From Sedimentisphaerales bacterium (GTDB taxonomy: Bacteria > Planctomycetota > Phycisphaerae > Sedimentisphaerales > UBA12454), in assembly GCA_016930635.1 (NCBI GenBank), contig JAFGGI010000003.1, positions 1 through 45,243 of the forward strand: DNA of 45,243 bases. Direction: 5' to 3'. How positions within the stretch are numbered: position 1 is the stretch's first letter; every line of letters starts with the position of its first letter. Made by a program: the position numbers and the translations under genes. The notes under the pieces were generated by a model, which searched no databases, had not been told where the DNA came from, and saw only the letters and a program-made list of their open reading frames with translations. Below are positions 23,329-30,867 of the stretch, piece after piece.

Positions 23329-24312
23329 TTAGTCGACATTATCCTCGTCGCCAAAACCGACATTTTCATCATCTAAAAGCTGCTTTTGCTCAACCTCTAA
23401 AGGCTCATCGACAGTCGTTTTCGGCTCAATATCCCTTATAGGCACAGGCGGCTCAATAGAAGCTGGTTTAGGCTCGACGCTCTCTATAGGTATCATACCC
23501 TGCTGGGAATATTCTTCGCTGATTTCGCTTTCTTCCTGGGCCTGGGCAAAAATAGCGTTTTGGACGGCCTGTTCGGCAGGTTCATCGGTCAAGGCCCGCA
23601 GATAAATGGGCATCTCAGGTTTGGCCTGTTCTGCGGTGATAAGTTTTTCCCTTACGAGCTCAAGTATAGCAAGAAACAGGCCTATCATAACCAGCCTGTT
23701 TTTCTTGTCCTCGAATATCCTGACGAAATTCATCGCCCCTTCATTTTGCAGGCGATGTAATATCTCTATCTGGTAAAGGTCTATCGGCGTATCATCGGTG
23801 ATATGACTGATATCCATCAGGTTGCCGGTAGCCTTCATCAAATTATCAAACGCATTGAGCAGATCCCAGACGCTGATCTGGTCCAGGTCAAGCTCAGGCT
23901 CGGCATCAGGTTTGAGGCTGGTAATAATATTATCGCTGCGGGCAAATTTCTGCTCCTGCTCCTCGGCAGAGAGCTTGAGCATATTCGCAGCATCCTTGAA
24001 TTTCTTATATTCGAGAAGCTGCCGGATAAGTTCGCTTCTTGGGTCATCACTATCCTCAGCAGCCAGCGCATCAAGCTCATCAGCAGGCAGCAGCATAGCA
24101 GATTTTATCTCCATTAAAGTCGCTGCCATCACAAGAAACTCCCCTGCCAGTTCGATATTGAGCAGTTTTATCATTTCAATATGACGGATGTACTCCTGGG
24201 TAATCCGCGATATGGGAATGTCATAGATATCGACCTCTTCCTTGCGTACCAGGTAAAGCAGCAAGTCCAAAGGCCCGGAGAAAATATCAAGATTTATCTT
24301 ATAATCCGACAA
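23329..24312 (-). CDS. scpA: Segregation and condensation protein A
   Basis: Kleisin subunit of the SMC-ScpAB complex that organises and segregates the chromosome. The N-terminal SMC-binding region is clear (FSGPLDLLLYLVRKEEVDIYDIPI, 10-33; LNIELAGEFLVMAATLMEIKSAMLLP), as is a C-terminal winged-helix segment (about 205-255). At 327 residues it is longer than the usual 240-270; the extra C-terminal tail (about 265-327) is acidic and Pro/Glu-rich, predicted disordered. scpB is not in this window. Downstream of trpS on the same strand after a repeat-filled gap. Confidence 0.93.
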   Translation of the reverse strand: MSDYKINLDIFSGPLDLLLYLVRKEEVDIYDIPISRITQEYIRHIEMIKLLNIELAGEFLVMAATLMEIKSAMLLPADELDALAAEDSDDPRSELIRQLLEYKKFKDAANMLKLSAEEQEQKFARSDNIITSLKPDAEPELDLDQISVWDLLNAFDNLMKATGNLMDISHITDDTPIDLYQIEILHRLQNEGAMNFVRIFEDKKNRLVMIGLFLAILELVREKLITAEQAKPEMPIYLRALTDEPAEQAVQNAIFAQAQEESEISEEYSQQGMIPIESVEPKPASIEPPVPIRDIEPKTTVDEPLEVEQKQLLDDENVGFGDEDNVD

Positions 24313-24330
24313 ATTTACACCTTTTGTTTA

Positions 24331-24434
24331 TCGTCCTTCGGTTGCGATACTCGTTTCGTCTATCAGTATACGGTTGCGTATTAAATTACGTTTTACGCTC
24401 GACGCAACCGATACAAGCGTCGCAACCGCAACCG
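24331..24434. repeat. CGGTTGCG / CGCAACCG inverted repeat cluster between trpS and scpA
   Basis: The octamer CGGTTGCG occurs at 24339 and 24371, and its complement CGCAACCG at 24403 and 24421, with an overlapping GCAACCG at 24428. The spacing is about 32 for the first three. The cluster fills nearly the whole gap between two genes and could form alternative hairpins. Confidence 0.6.
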
Positions 24435-24442
24435 TTTAACTT

Positions 24443-25405
24443 TTAATCTAATCCGACAGCCTTTCTGGCACGGGCCAGCGTTTTGCTTGCCACCGCTTTG
24501 GCCCTTTGGGCACCGTCTTTGAGCACTTTATTTACATAGCCTAAGTCTTTTTCAAGCTCTTCGCGCTTTTGCCTGTAAGGTTTGAAGTACTCTATCAAAA
24601 GCTCGGCAAGTTTCTTCTTGGCATCGCCGTAACCTGTGCCGCCTTTGCGGTACTTTTGGTCCCATTCCTTCAATTCACTTTCCGAAGCAACCAGCCTCAA
24701 TAGTGCAAAAACATTACACTTGTCCGGGTCCTTCGGAGCCTCGACAGGAGTAGAGTCGGTAACCATTCGCATTACCTTTTTCTTTACGCTCTTTTCAGGC
24801 TCGAATATCTCGATGGTATTATTATAGCTTTTACTCATCTTCTGCCCGTCAACGCCCGGCACAACCGCAACGGATTCTACAATATGGTCCTTGGGAATGA
24901 CAAAAGTCTCGCCAAAAGTATTGTTGAAGTAACCTGCGATATCCCTTGTAACTTCTATATGCTGTTTCTGGTCGGCACCGACGGGTACAATGTCACTGTC
25001 GAAAATTAAAATATCGGCGGCCTGGAGGACCGGATAGGCAAACAGTGCGTGATTTGCACTTAGTCCCTGGGCAACCTTGTCCTTATAGCTTACACATCTC
25101 TGCAAAAGACCCATCGGCGTAACACAGGACAAAAGCCAGAATAATTCGGTCACTTCAGGCACATCAGACTGGCACCAGAAAACAGTTTTTTCCGTATCCA
25201 GCCCTAAAGCCAGGTAATCCATAGCAACCGCTAATTTATACTGCCTTAAATCCTCCGGCTTGGGCCCGCTTGTCATCGCGTGATAGTCAGCTACAAAATA
25301 GAAGCCCTCGTTTTCGGCCTGGAGCTGAAGGTGCTGACGTATAGCACCGAAATAATTGCCTATGTGCAGTCTGCCGCTCGGCTGAATACCAGATAGTACT
25401 CTCAT
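24443..25405 (-). CDS. trpS: Tryptophanyl-tRNA synthetase
   Basis: Class I synthetase charging tRNA-Trp, 320 residues, normal for the short bacterial form. HIGH-type motif is HIGN at 14-17 (SGRLHIGNYFGA), and KMSKS lies at 189-193 (DGQKMSKSYNNTI). The tryptophan pocket segment GADQKQHIEVTRDIA is present. GGGAA six bases upstream of ATG 25405 serves as ribosome-binding site. It starts the minus-strand run trpS-scpA-trxA-aspS-kinase-priA. Confidence 0.96.
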   Translation of the reverse strand: MRVLSGIQPSGRLHIGNYFGAIRQHLQLQAENEGFYFVADYHAMTSGPKPEDLRQYKLAVAMDYLALGLDTEKTVFWCQSDVPEVTELFWLLSCVTPMGLLQRCVSYKDKVAQGLSANHALFAYPVLQAADILIFDSDIVPVGADQKQHIEVTRDIAGYFNNTFGETFVIPKDHIVESVAVVPGVDGQKMSKSYNNTIEIFEPEKSVKKKVMRMVTDSTPVEAPKDPDKCNVFALLRLVASESELKEWDQKYRKGGTGYGDAKKKLAELLIEYFKPYRQKREELEKDLGYVNKVLKDGAQRAKAVASKTLARARKAVGLD

Positions 25406-25551
25406 TTACAATTCCCAAATCAAAAAGTTAAGCCACTGTCAGTGTCGGTCTGTGTTTAAGTCCGTGTCAATCAGTGTACACAACTATTTACAAACTAAAG
25501 ACATAAAGGTAACAACGCCGGCAGTTATTGTCAAGCAATTCCTTTATACCA

Positions 25552-26070
25552 CTATGACGATACCTTTATGGCTGGCTTATTGGGCTCGCGGTGTAGCCAC
25601 AATTCAATTGATGCTAACTTGTCTACTTGTGTCGAAATCTCCTTTACTCGTGCAGGAATACCATCTAAATCATTGCCATAGAACAAATAAATTGCGCGTT
25701 GGTAGCCGACTTTATTTTTGAATATTGACAAAGTTTCCAAGTCTTTCAATATACCTTTTTTCTCAGCTTGGGAGGATTTCACTTCAATGATGGCATGATT
25801 TCCCTTCATGTATCCAGGTTGATGAACAAGCAAATCGGGTTTCGCATAATCGGCCCCTAATTCTTTCAAAATTGGATGGGCAGCTTTGTCGATTTCACCG
25901 TTGAGATAAAACTTCGAGTTTTCAGGCCAGCATAAACGCATCTGATGATAAAGTTCATAGCAATAAACTCGCTCCCGATATATGGAATCACCTCCATCTA
26001 TTCTAAGATAGAAATACTCGGCACTAATTCCAGCAGTAGCTTTCTCGATAATTGTTGTTAACTCTTCCAT
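25552..26070 (-). CDS. PD-(D/E)XK nuclease-like protein of unknown role
   Basis: 172 residues without signal peptide or membrane segment. A plausible PD-(D/E)XK core is visible: Asp79 in KPDLLVHQ, then Glu96-Val-Lys98 in AIIEVKSS, with a preceding helix (YRERVYCYELYHQMRLCW). This fold is typical of restriction-type and repair nucleases, but no DNA-binding domain or partner methylase is nearby. Such proteins are usually annotated as hypothetical. It starts 8 bases after the cupin gene ends, so the two are likely co-transcribed. Confidence 0.65.
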   Translation of the reverse strand: MEELTTIIEKATAGISAEYFYLRIDGGDSIYRERVYCYELYHQMRLCWPENSKFYLNGEIDKAAHPILKELGADYAKPDLLVHQPGYMKGNHAIIEVKSSQAEKKGILKDLETLSIFKNKVGYQRAIYLFYGNDLDGIPARVKEISTQVDKLASIELWLHREPNKPAIKVSS

Positions 26071-26078
26071 CTTTGTTG

Positions 26079-26507
26079 TTAATCCTTTTTTGGGTACTTT
26101 TTTATCACCAGATATTTCAATTCCGTATCGCCTACATTACGTATGCCATGCATACTGTTCGGAGGACAATAGAAACTGGCATATGCACTTGCTGTTGTTG
26201 TTTGTCCATCCAGACAAAATTCAGCAGTACCCTCGAGCACAAAAAAGAATTCATCTTCCGAATGCGAGTGGGGCGCATGTGTCGCAGAATGAGGCCTGGC
26301 CATGCTCATTTTCAGTGTTCGGCCATCGAGAAATTCCTTGTCGACAAACCAGAATTGATAACCAACTTTGGTTGGATTAACGTTATTTGGATCGAATTTG
26401 GTTACACAATTTTCTAACGTGAATTGTTGTTGAGCCGAATCGGTCGGTGTTTGAGCTAATACAAGCAAGGTCACGAAAAACAAAATAATGAATAAATATT
26501 TTTTCAT
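26079..26507 (-). CDS. Exported cupin-domain protein
   Basis: 142 residues with an N-terminal signal peptide (MKKYLFIILFFVTLLVLAQT). The single cupin_2 barrel shows metal-binding motif 1 (APHSHSEDEFFFVLEGTAEFCLDG; two His, one Glu) and motif 2 (PPNSMHGIRNVG; one His). Probably a periplasmic metal-dependent sugar or small-molecule binding protein or enzyme; the substrate is not evident. Upstream lies tRNA-Arg on the same strand, downstream the PD-(D/E)XK-like gene. The ribosome-binding site is ctggaggcaaaatg-like. Confidence 0.85.
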   Translation of the reverse strand: MKKYLFIILFFVTLLVLAQTPTDSAQQQFTLENCVTKFDPNNVNPTKVGYQFWFVDKEFLDGRTLKMSMARPHSATHAPHSHSEDEFFFVLEGTAEFCLDGQTTTASAYASFYCPPNSMHGIRNVGDTELKYLVIKKYPKKD

Positions 26508-26542
26508 TTTGCCTCCAGGAAAATTTTCAAAGAATAATCTAA

Positions 26543-26616
26543 CGTCCCCGGGCCGATTCGAACGGCCAACCTTTGGCTTCGGAGGCCAACGCTCTATCCA
26601 ATTGAGCTACGGGGAC
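26543..26616 (-). tRNA. tRNA-Arg (anticodon CCG)
   Basis: On the minus strand acceptor GTCCCCG pairs with CGGGGAC. D-arm GCTCAATTGGATAGAGC, anticodon stem TTGGC-CTCCGAA-GCCAA with anticodon CCG, variable AGGTT and T-arm GGCCG-TTCGAAT-CGGCC are all complete. Discriminator is G; CCA is not encoded. Confidence 0.95.
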
Positions 26617-26629
26617 CGGTAAAACTAAC

Positions 26630-26690
26630 TAAAAATTGAAAGTTTAAAGCTAAAAACTATAGAATCCGCTTTCAACGGATATTATCTCAC
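26630..26690 (+). repeat. AT-rich stretch plus GAATCC-GGAT mini-palindrome, copy 2
   Basis: Same layout as 13500-13558: A-rich words (aaaattgaaagtttaaag) ending in gaatccgctttcaacggata. It lies in the gap between divergent tRNA-Arg and rpmH. Confidence 0.4.
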
Positions 26691-26701
26691 TGGGGCCAAA
26701 A

Positions 26702-26806
26702 TTGTCCAGAGATTTCGACTATTCGGCCTATAAGACAAAAAAACGTGGTTCTAAGAAAAAGGTTGAAATCCCGGACAAGTTAGTGCAGAATACGCAAAAA
26801 TATTAA
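26702..26806 (+). CDS. Possible 34-residue basic small protein upstream of rpmH
   Basis: An open frame from TTG 26702 to TAA 26804 encodes a Lys/Arg-rich 34-residue peptide (SRDFDYSAYKTKKRGSKKK near the start). GGGG seven bases upstream may serve as ribosome-binding site. The frame stays open from about 26660 but contains no ATG or GTG. It ends 10 bases before rpmH. The biased, charged composition and position suggest a leader or small ribosomal accessory protein, but chance cannot be excluded. Confidence 0.3.
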   Translation: MSRDFDYSAYKTKKRGSKKKVEIPDKLVQNTQKY

Positions 26807-26816
26807 CGGAGACAAA

Positions 26817-26948
26817 ATGGAAAATCATCGTATAAGCAAGATAAAGAAGAAACGTAAAAGCGGCTTCAGAGCAAAAATGAGAACCAAAGGCGGAAGAAAT
26901 GTCCTCAGCAGAAAAAGACGCAGAAAAACGTCTCTGTCGCTGAGATAA
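26817..26948 (+). CDS. rpmH: 50S ribosomal protein bL34
   Basis: 43-residue basic protein of the large ribosomal subunit. The bL34 core is visible: KRKSGFRAKMRTKGGRNVLS (13-32), corresponding to the conserved KHGFRxRMxTxxGRxVL stretch, followed by an Arg/Lys-rich tail (RKRRRKTSLSLR). The N-terminus differs from the usual KRTYQPS form. A well-spaced ggag (26808-26811) precedes ATG 26817. In many bacteria rpmH is followed by rnpA and yidC; here neither follows, so the gene is isolated from that operon. Confidence 0.85.
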   Translation: MENHRISKIKKKRKSGFRAKMRTKGGRNVLSRKRRRKTSLSLR

Positions 26949-27193
26949 CCGCCCTGCTGTCATAAACATGCAGACACATCAATACTGGACAAAATCTCTT
27001 AACAACAGATAGTTAGAAACTGCAAGGTCCTATAACTAAAAAACACACCTGCCATATAAGATTTCTATCCGTATCACTGCAAATAAAGCTTATTTTCACC
27101 ACTTTTTGCGCCGATAAAAATCATACCAGGAAAGGTTTTCAGTATAGAAAACGGATTTTAAGGACACAATTACAGAAAATTAAGGAGTTTTTC

Positions 27194-27340
27194 GTGGGCT
27201 CGACAGCGAAGGACAACTCGCTTAAAAGTGCCACTGTTGTCAGTCAGACTGGCAGCAAGGGGCATTTCTGCGTTCTGAAAAAATCAACAACACACAGAAA
27301 AGATGTTCTCTATGAGAAGAGAACTATACAAGAGGAATAA
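27194..27340 (+). CDS. Small 48-residue protein preceding the Cache-HAMP sensor
   Basis: Open frame from GTG 27194 to TAA 27338 with a perfect ribosome-binding site (aaggag, 27182-27187) and stop three bases before the next start at 27344. The product is hydrophilic and basic (KSATVVSQTGSKGHFCVLKK in the middle), with one Cys and no membrane helix. The coupling suggests co-translation with the sensor, as a leader or partner. No family recognised. The 245 bases upstream (26949-27193) hold no other gene that I can see. Confidence 0.55.
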   Translation: MGSTAKDNSLKSATVVSQTGSKGHFCVLKKSTTHRKDVLYEKRTIQEE

Positions 27341-27343
27341 AAA

Positions 27344-28780
27344 ATGAGAATAAGCCAGAAACTAATCTTGGGATTCATAACTATTGCACTGCTGGTCGCA
27401 GTCGTGGGATTTGTCTCCATAAGAACCAGCCAGAAAGCGCTACAGGACAGTATTGGTAAATCATCTGCAACATTAGTGGACAATATACTCGGGCACATTG
27501 ACAGAACTATCTACAGAAGGTTAGAAGCCTTTCAGGAATACTCCCGGGACGCTGAAATAATACAGTCCGCTCAGGAATCCAACAAAGAGTTTGAAAAGCT
27601 GCCTGATATACAGGCATATATAACTGAAAAAGATCAGCAATGGACCTCTGTACCAAGAGGACAGGTCACAGGATTTATGCAGGAGATAACATCCTGCAAA
27701 ATATCAGAGAAATTAAGAAACAAAGTAGAATTCTACGAGAATAAATACGGCTATAAGGTTTTCGGCGAGATATTCATAACAAACAAGTATGGCGCCAATA
27801 TTGCTCAGACAAGAAAGACTTCCGATTATTACCAGGCAGATGAGCAATGGTGGCAGAACGCAAAGAACCGGGGTTCATTTATAACTGATGTACAATACGA
27901 TATTAGCGCAGGTGTCTATTCCACCGATATCTGCACAAGAATAGAGGATGATTCGGGTAATTTCCTCGGAGTTATGAAAGTTGTGTTGAATATCGATGAG
28001 GCTATTAACCTCATAAAAGAAGCAGAAAAAGCAGGTAAATTCAAGCTGCTTACCAAAGATGGAAAAGTCATTTATTCCACAGAGGAATTCAAGTTCTTCG
28101 GCAGTATATCTGAAGAATTGCTTTCTTATTTGAACAGACCGGAAACACATGATTCTGCTCACTATTTCATAACTGCTGATGATAGTCTCAAACACAGAGA
28201 AAAGCTCATCGCCCATGCTCATTCAAAAGGCTACAAGGATTATGAAGGTCTGGGCTGGAGTTTGATGGTAGAGCACAAGGCTGAAGACATGTTTGCTGAT
28301 GCAGCTCAGATCAAAAAGCTCATACTCATCAGCACAACAGCAATTGCAGCATTAGCTATTCTTTTTGGTTTACTTATTTCCAAGGCCATTTCCAGACCTA
28401 TCAGCAAGCTAACCACTGCCGCAAAGAATATCGGCAGCGGCAATCTGAACACCCGGGTTGATATTGAACTAAATGACGAGATCGGCCGATTGTCTGAATC
28501 CTTTAACAAAATGGTCAATGACCTGAAGAAAACAACCACATCAATAGATACTCTTAACAGTGAAATCGCTGAACGCGAAAGGGCCCAGAGCGAATTGCGA
28601 AGAGGAATGGAACAACTCGAACAATGCGCTCAGCGAGGTATGGAGCGACAGGAACAGGTCATTAAACTCAAGCGGGAAGTCAACGAGCTGTTGGCAGCAC
28701 TCGGCAGAGAACCAAAATATATGTACACAAAAAATCTTGCCGAAAGCATTCATCACAGCGACGACAAAGAGCACTCCTGA
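27344..28780 (+). CDS. Membrane sensor with Cache and HAMP domains but no output domain
   Basis: 478 residues: membrane helix 1 (about 8-27), a periplasmic dCache-like ligand-binding domain (30-320; GEIFITNKYGANIAQT, DEQWWQNAKNRGSFITDVQYD, GWSLMVEHKAEDMF), membrane helix 2 (about 327-348), HAMP (349-401; SRPISKLTTAAKNIGSGNLNTRV) and a coiled coil (402-455) ending in KREVNELLAALGREPKY. No histidine kinase, methyl-accepting, GGDEF or phosphatase domain follows. The EVNELL-LG-PKY ending recurs in some phosphorelay sensors. It must signal through a partner; the adjacent small protein is a candidate. The ribosome-binding site gaggaa is within the end of the upstream small gene. Confidence 0.87.
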   Translation: MRISQKLILGFITIALLVAVVGFVSIRTSQKALQDSIGKSSATLVDNILGHIDRTIYRRLEAFQEYSRDAEIIQSAQESNKEFEKLPDIQAYITEKDQQWTSVPRGQVTGFMQEITSCKISEKLRNKVEFYENKYGYKVFGEIFITNKYGANIAQTRKTSDYYQADEQWWQNAKNRGSFITDVQYDISAGVYSTDICTRIEDDSGNFLGVMKVVLNIDEAINLIKEAEKAGKFKLLTKDGKVIYSTEEFKFFGSISEELLSYLNRPETHDSAHYFITADDSLKHREKLIAHAHSKGYKDYEGLGWSLMVEHKAEDMFADAAQIKKLILISTTAIAALAILFGLLISKAISRPISKLTTAAKNIGSGNLNTRVDIELNDEIGRLSESFNKMVNDLKKTTTSIDTLNSEIAERERAQSELRRGMEQLEQCAQRGMERQEQVIKLKREVNELLAALGREPKYMYTKNLAESIHHSDDKEHS

Positions 28781-29026
28781 AAAACAGCACAATCTATAAG
28801 GCTTGTTATATAAAACTTAAAATATACCTTCTATATCTGTTTCTGTGGGAAATTTGCCTTGTTTTTTCTATAAGTCTTTATTCCAATTGACACCAAACAG
28901 ATAAGAAAATAACAACAAATCCGCTTTTTTAGCTTAAAAATGGTCATATAAAACCTTGTGTCTTAATCAAACGACATCTAAACCCCATTTCCTGTCCTGA
29001 TAGTATGATTCTAATAAAATTTTTTC

Positions 29027-29055
29027 TTGACTCTTTACCCTATCTTGTCTATTCT
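29027..29055 (+). promoter_or_regulatory. Sigma-70-type promoter upstream of the TATA array and pilin-like operon
   Basis: TTGACT (29027-29032), 17-base spacer, TATTCT (29050-29055). Expected transcription start near 29062, giving a leader of about 200 bases that contains the 9-bp array. The preceding stretch 28781-29026 after the sensor gene shows no gene and no clear terminator. Confidence 0.6.
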
Positions 29056-29076
29056 ATCTGAAACGTCTGTAGCGGT

Positions 29077-29170
29077 TATAGTGCCTATATCGCTTATAAT
29101 GGCTATAGTTCTTATAATTCCTATAGCACTTATAACAGCCATATAGCCTATAACAGCTATAATGCGTATG
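29077..29170 (+). repeat. 9-bp periodic TATA-N5 array
   Basis: TATA starts at 29077, 29086, 29095, 29104, 29113, 29122, 29131, (29142, shifted by two), 29149, 29158, and TATG at 29167. Thus eleven units keep a strict 9-base phase over 94 bases, with different N5 sequences. Three units read TATAAT exactly (29095, 29113, 29158). One frame reads as Tyr-x-x repeats without a start codon, another as a hydrophobic peptide. It lies between the promoter and the first pilin-like gene. Confidence 0.9.
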
Positions 29171-29262
29171 ATGTTTAGTTTAATGTAATAGGGCCTGAAC
29201 GCCTATAACACCAAATTTAATTAGTCCGTGCATGTAGACACGGGCGGAAAGTGAGGCTTGTT

Positions 29263-29820
29263 ATGAAGAGGAAGATGTTGGCTATCGTAGCTATCATGAT
29301 GATGGTTACAAGCGTTGCATCTGCAGACCTTAGTGGCGAAGCAGAAGCACACGTATTTGTTGATGTAGTCGCTAACGTATCCGTTGGTGTTCTCACATCA
29401 AACGTCGACCTGGGACAGATCCAGACAGGTTCATTCCCTGCCAATCTGGTCTTCAGAGTAGACGCTAATGTTGAGCAAGTAAAATTCACAGTGATAGCAA
29501 CCGACCTTTACAAAGGTGATGATCCTGCCAGTTTATTTACAATTCCTGTAGCAGGTGACGGTGCTGTCGTTCAACCAACAAACGCTAACCCAATTCAGGG
29601 CGGAACCAATCTGTTAGTATGGCTCGCAGGCGATGGAAGCCTCCAGCTGAATGGAATGTCTGCTACTCAGAGCGAAACAAAAGCTTATGAGAGTGGTCAG
29701 AATCAGCACTTCAGCCAGGATGTCGATGTAACAGTCGAGTACGATCAGATTGATCCTGAACTTCCCAGAGGTGAGTATAGCGGTTGGGTAAAACTGGTTT
29801 GCGAAATCGACCCAGTATAA
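29263..29820 (+). CDS. Secreted pilin-like subunit 1 of a chaperone-usher-like system
   Basis: 185 residues with a signal peptide (MKRKMLAIVAIMMMVTSVASA). The mature protein is all-beta in pattern, starting with a strand of alternating hydrophobics (AEAHVFVDVVANVSVGVL) as a donor strand would, and ending with PRGEYSGWVKLVCEIDPV, which resembles the C-terminal edge of spore-coat-U/DUF4402-type fimbrial subunits. It is a paralogue of the protein at 31710 (shared KFTVxATDLYxxxDPAS and xGxYxGxxKLVCExxP). ATG 29263 has GAGG seven bases upstream; GTG 29251 is less likely. The chaperone gene follows. Role as a surface-fibre subunit is inferred from context. Confidence 0.75.
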   Translation: MKRKMLAIVAIMMMVTSVASADLSGEAEAHVFVDVVANVSVGVLTSNVDLGQIQTGSFPANLVFRVDANVEQVKFTVIATDLYKGDDPASLFTIPVAGDGAVVQPTNANPIQGGTNLLVWLAGDGSLQLNGMSATQSETKAYESGQNQHFSQDVDVTVEYDQIDPELPRGEYSGWVKLVCEIDPV

Positions 29821-29878
29821 TTTCGTTTTAAGTTCAATGCTAACCAAAAGGTTGTTCAGGCCTTTACATTAAACGAAA
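29821..29878 (+). other. Long inverted repeat between pilin-like subunit and chaperone genes
   Basis: TTTCGTTTTAA at 29821-29831 pairs with TTAAACGAAA at 29869-29878; an inner stem AAAGG (29847-29851)/CCTTT (29861-29865) lies within. It begins directly after the subunit stop codon. There is no U-run, so it is more likely an mRNA-stabilising or attenuating structure favouring excess subunit over chaperone than a full terminator. Confidence 0.55.
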
Positions 29879-29904
29879 TAAAAGATAGTTAAGAGATATT
29901 TAAT

Positions 29905-30795
29905 ATGTTGCGAGATAAATATTTTAAGATTAAACGATCTTTTCCGGCCGTCTTTGTGATTTTCTGCCTTGTTAATATTCTTTATGCAGGCATAGGAATC
30001 AAACCTGCTTATGTCGAGCTGGAACTGGACAAAGGACAGGCTGCAGGGAAGTTTATAATCTCAAATCTCGGTGAAGAGGAAGAGCGTTTTCGTGTTAACG
30101 CCATCCATTTTACATACTCAATTGACGGCGGTTTAAGTCAAATGCCGACAGGACCGAATTCACTGGCTACATGGATACACTTCAACCCGAAAGAACTTGT
30201 GATGCCGCCAAACAGCCAAAGAGCCGTCCGTTTTGCCATTGTTCCCAGAGGAGAACTCAAACAGGGATCTGAATATTGGGCTGCAATGGAACTGGAGTCC
30301 CTGAGAACATCTGAAACCACTTCAACAGATGAAGAGTCCGGCAAATCTGTCAAACTAAGAGTAGTATCAACCATAATGGTCCCTATGTTCGGAACTGTCG
30401 GAGATGTTGTATATGAGGGAAATATAGAGGACGTAAATATTGTTACGCGTTCTGACGGTGTATTTATACACTCTATAGTTAATAATACCGGCGCCGGCAG
30501 AATAGGTGCCAAGGGAGAATATATAATTACAGACGCTTTGGGCCAGGTTGTCTACGAAGGAAAAATCGGAAAAGGTTATGTTCTCGGCGGGACAAAAAGA
30601 AGATTCCTCCACAAGATCGCAGATGAGCTGCCGGAGGGAAAATATAATGTAAAAGTTACATACAGTGCTCTGCACTTTAATGAGCCGCTTACCAGTGAAA
30701 TCGAGATCGACTGGAAGCCGCAGCAGACAGAAGTTGCATCAGATAATGCTTCCAGCAGCCTGACGGATAAATCCAGGCATTTAGCCAAAAAGTAA
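29905..30795 (+). CDS. PapD-like periplasmic fimbrial chaperone
   Basis: 296 residues with a signal peptide (about 1-28). Two Ig-like domains are visible: domain 1 (about 30-155) with GIGIKPAYVELELDKGQAAGKFIISNLGEEEERFRV and the edge strand VKLRVVSTIMVPMFGTVG, domain 2 (about 165-270) with GVFIHSIVNNTGAGRIGAKGEYI. This layout matches PapD-type chaperones that complete subunit folds by donor-strand complementation in the periplasm. The C-terminal 25 residues are Ser/Lys-rich and look disordered. It lies between two secreted subunit genes with a usher-like gene nearby. Sequence is far from the classical proteobacterial chaperones, nearer the alternate types. Confidence 0.75.
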   Translation: MLRDKYFKIKRSFPAVFVIFCLVNILYAGIGIKPAYVELELDKGQAAGKFIISNLGEEEERFRVNAIHFTYSIDGGLSQMPTGPNSLATWIHFNPKELVMPPNSQRAVRFAIVPRGELKQGSEYWAAMELESLRTSETTSTDEESGKSVKLRVVSTIMVPMFGTVGDVVYEGNIEDVNIVTRSDGVFIHSIVNNTGAGRIGAKGEYIITDALGQVVYEGKIGKGYVLGGTKRRFLHKIADELPEGKYNVKVTYSALHFNEPLTSEIEIDWKPQQTEVASDNASSSLTDKSRHLAKK

Positions 30796-30816
30796 TAAAA
30801 TCTGATAACATGCTTT

Positions 30817-30843
30817 TGAAGGCTGATTAATTAACCTTCATTT
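30817..30843 (+). terminator. Weak hairpin after the chaperone gene
   Basis: TGAAGG (30817-30822) and CCTTCA (30835-30840) form a 6-bp stem around ctgattaattaa, followed by ttt. Its position 20 bases past the chaperone stop suggests partial termination before the PEP-CTERM gene. Confidence 0.35.
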
Positions 30844-30867
30844 GCCGCTATGGAGAGAGGTGATAAT

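Noticed and set aside
29027-29170. Small protein genes in the TATA array (Tyr-x-x repeat peptide; 39-residue hydrophobic peptide from TTG 29027)
   Set aside because: The Tyr-repeat frame has no start codon, and the TTG of the other coincides with a -35 promoter element and lacks a ribosome-binding site.
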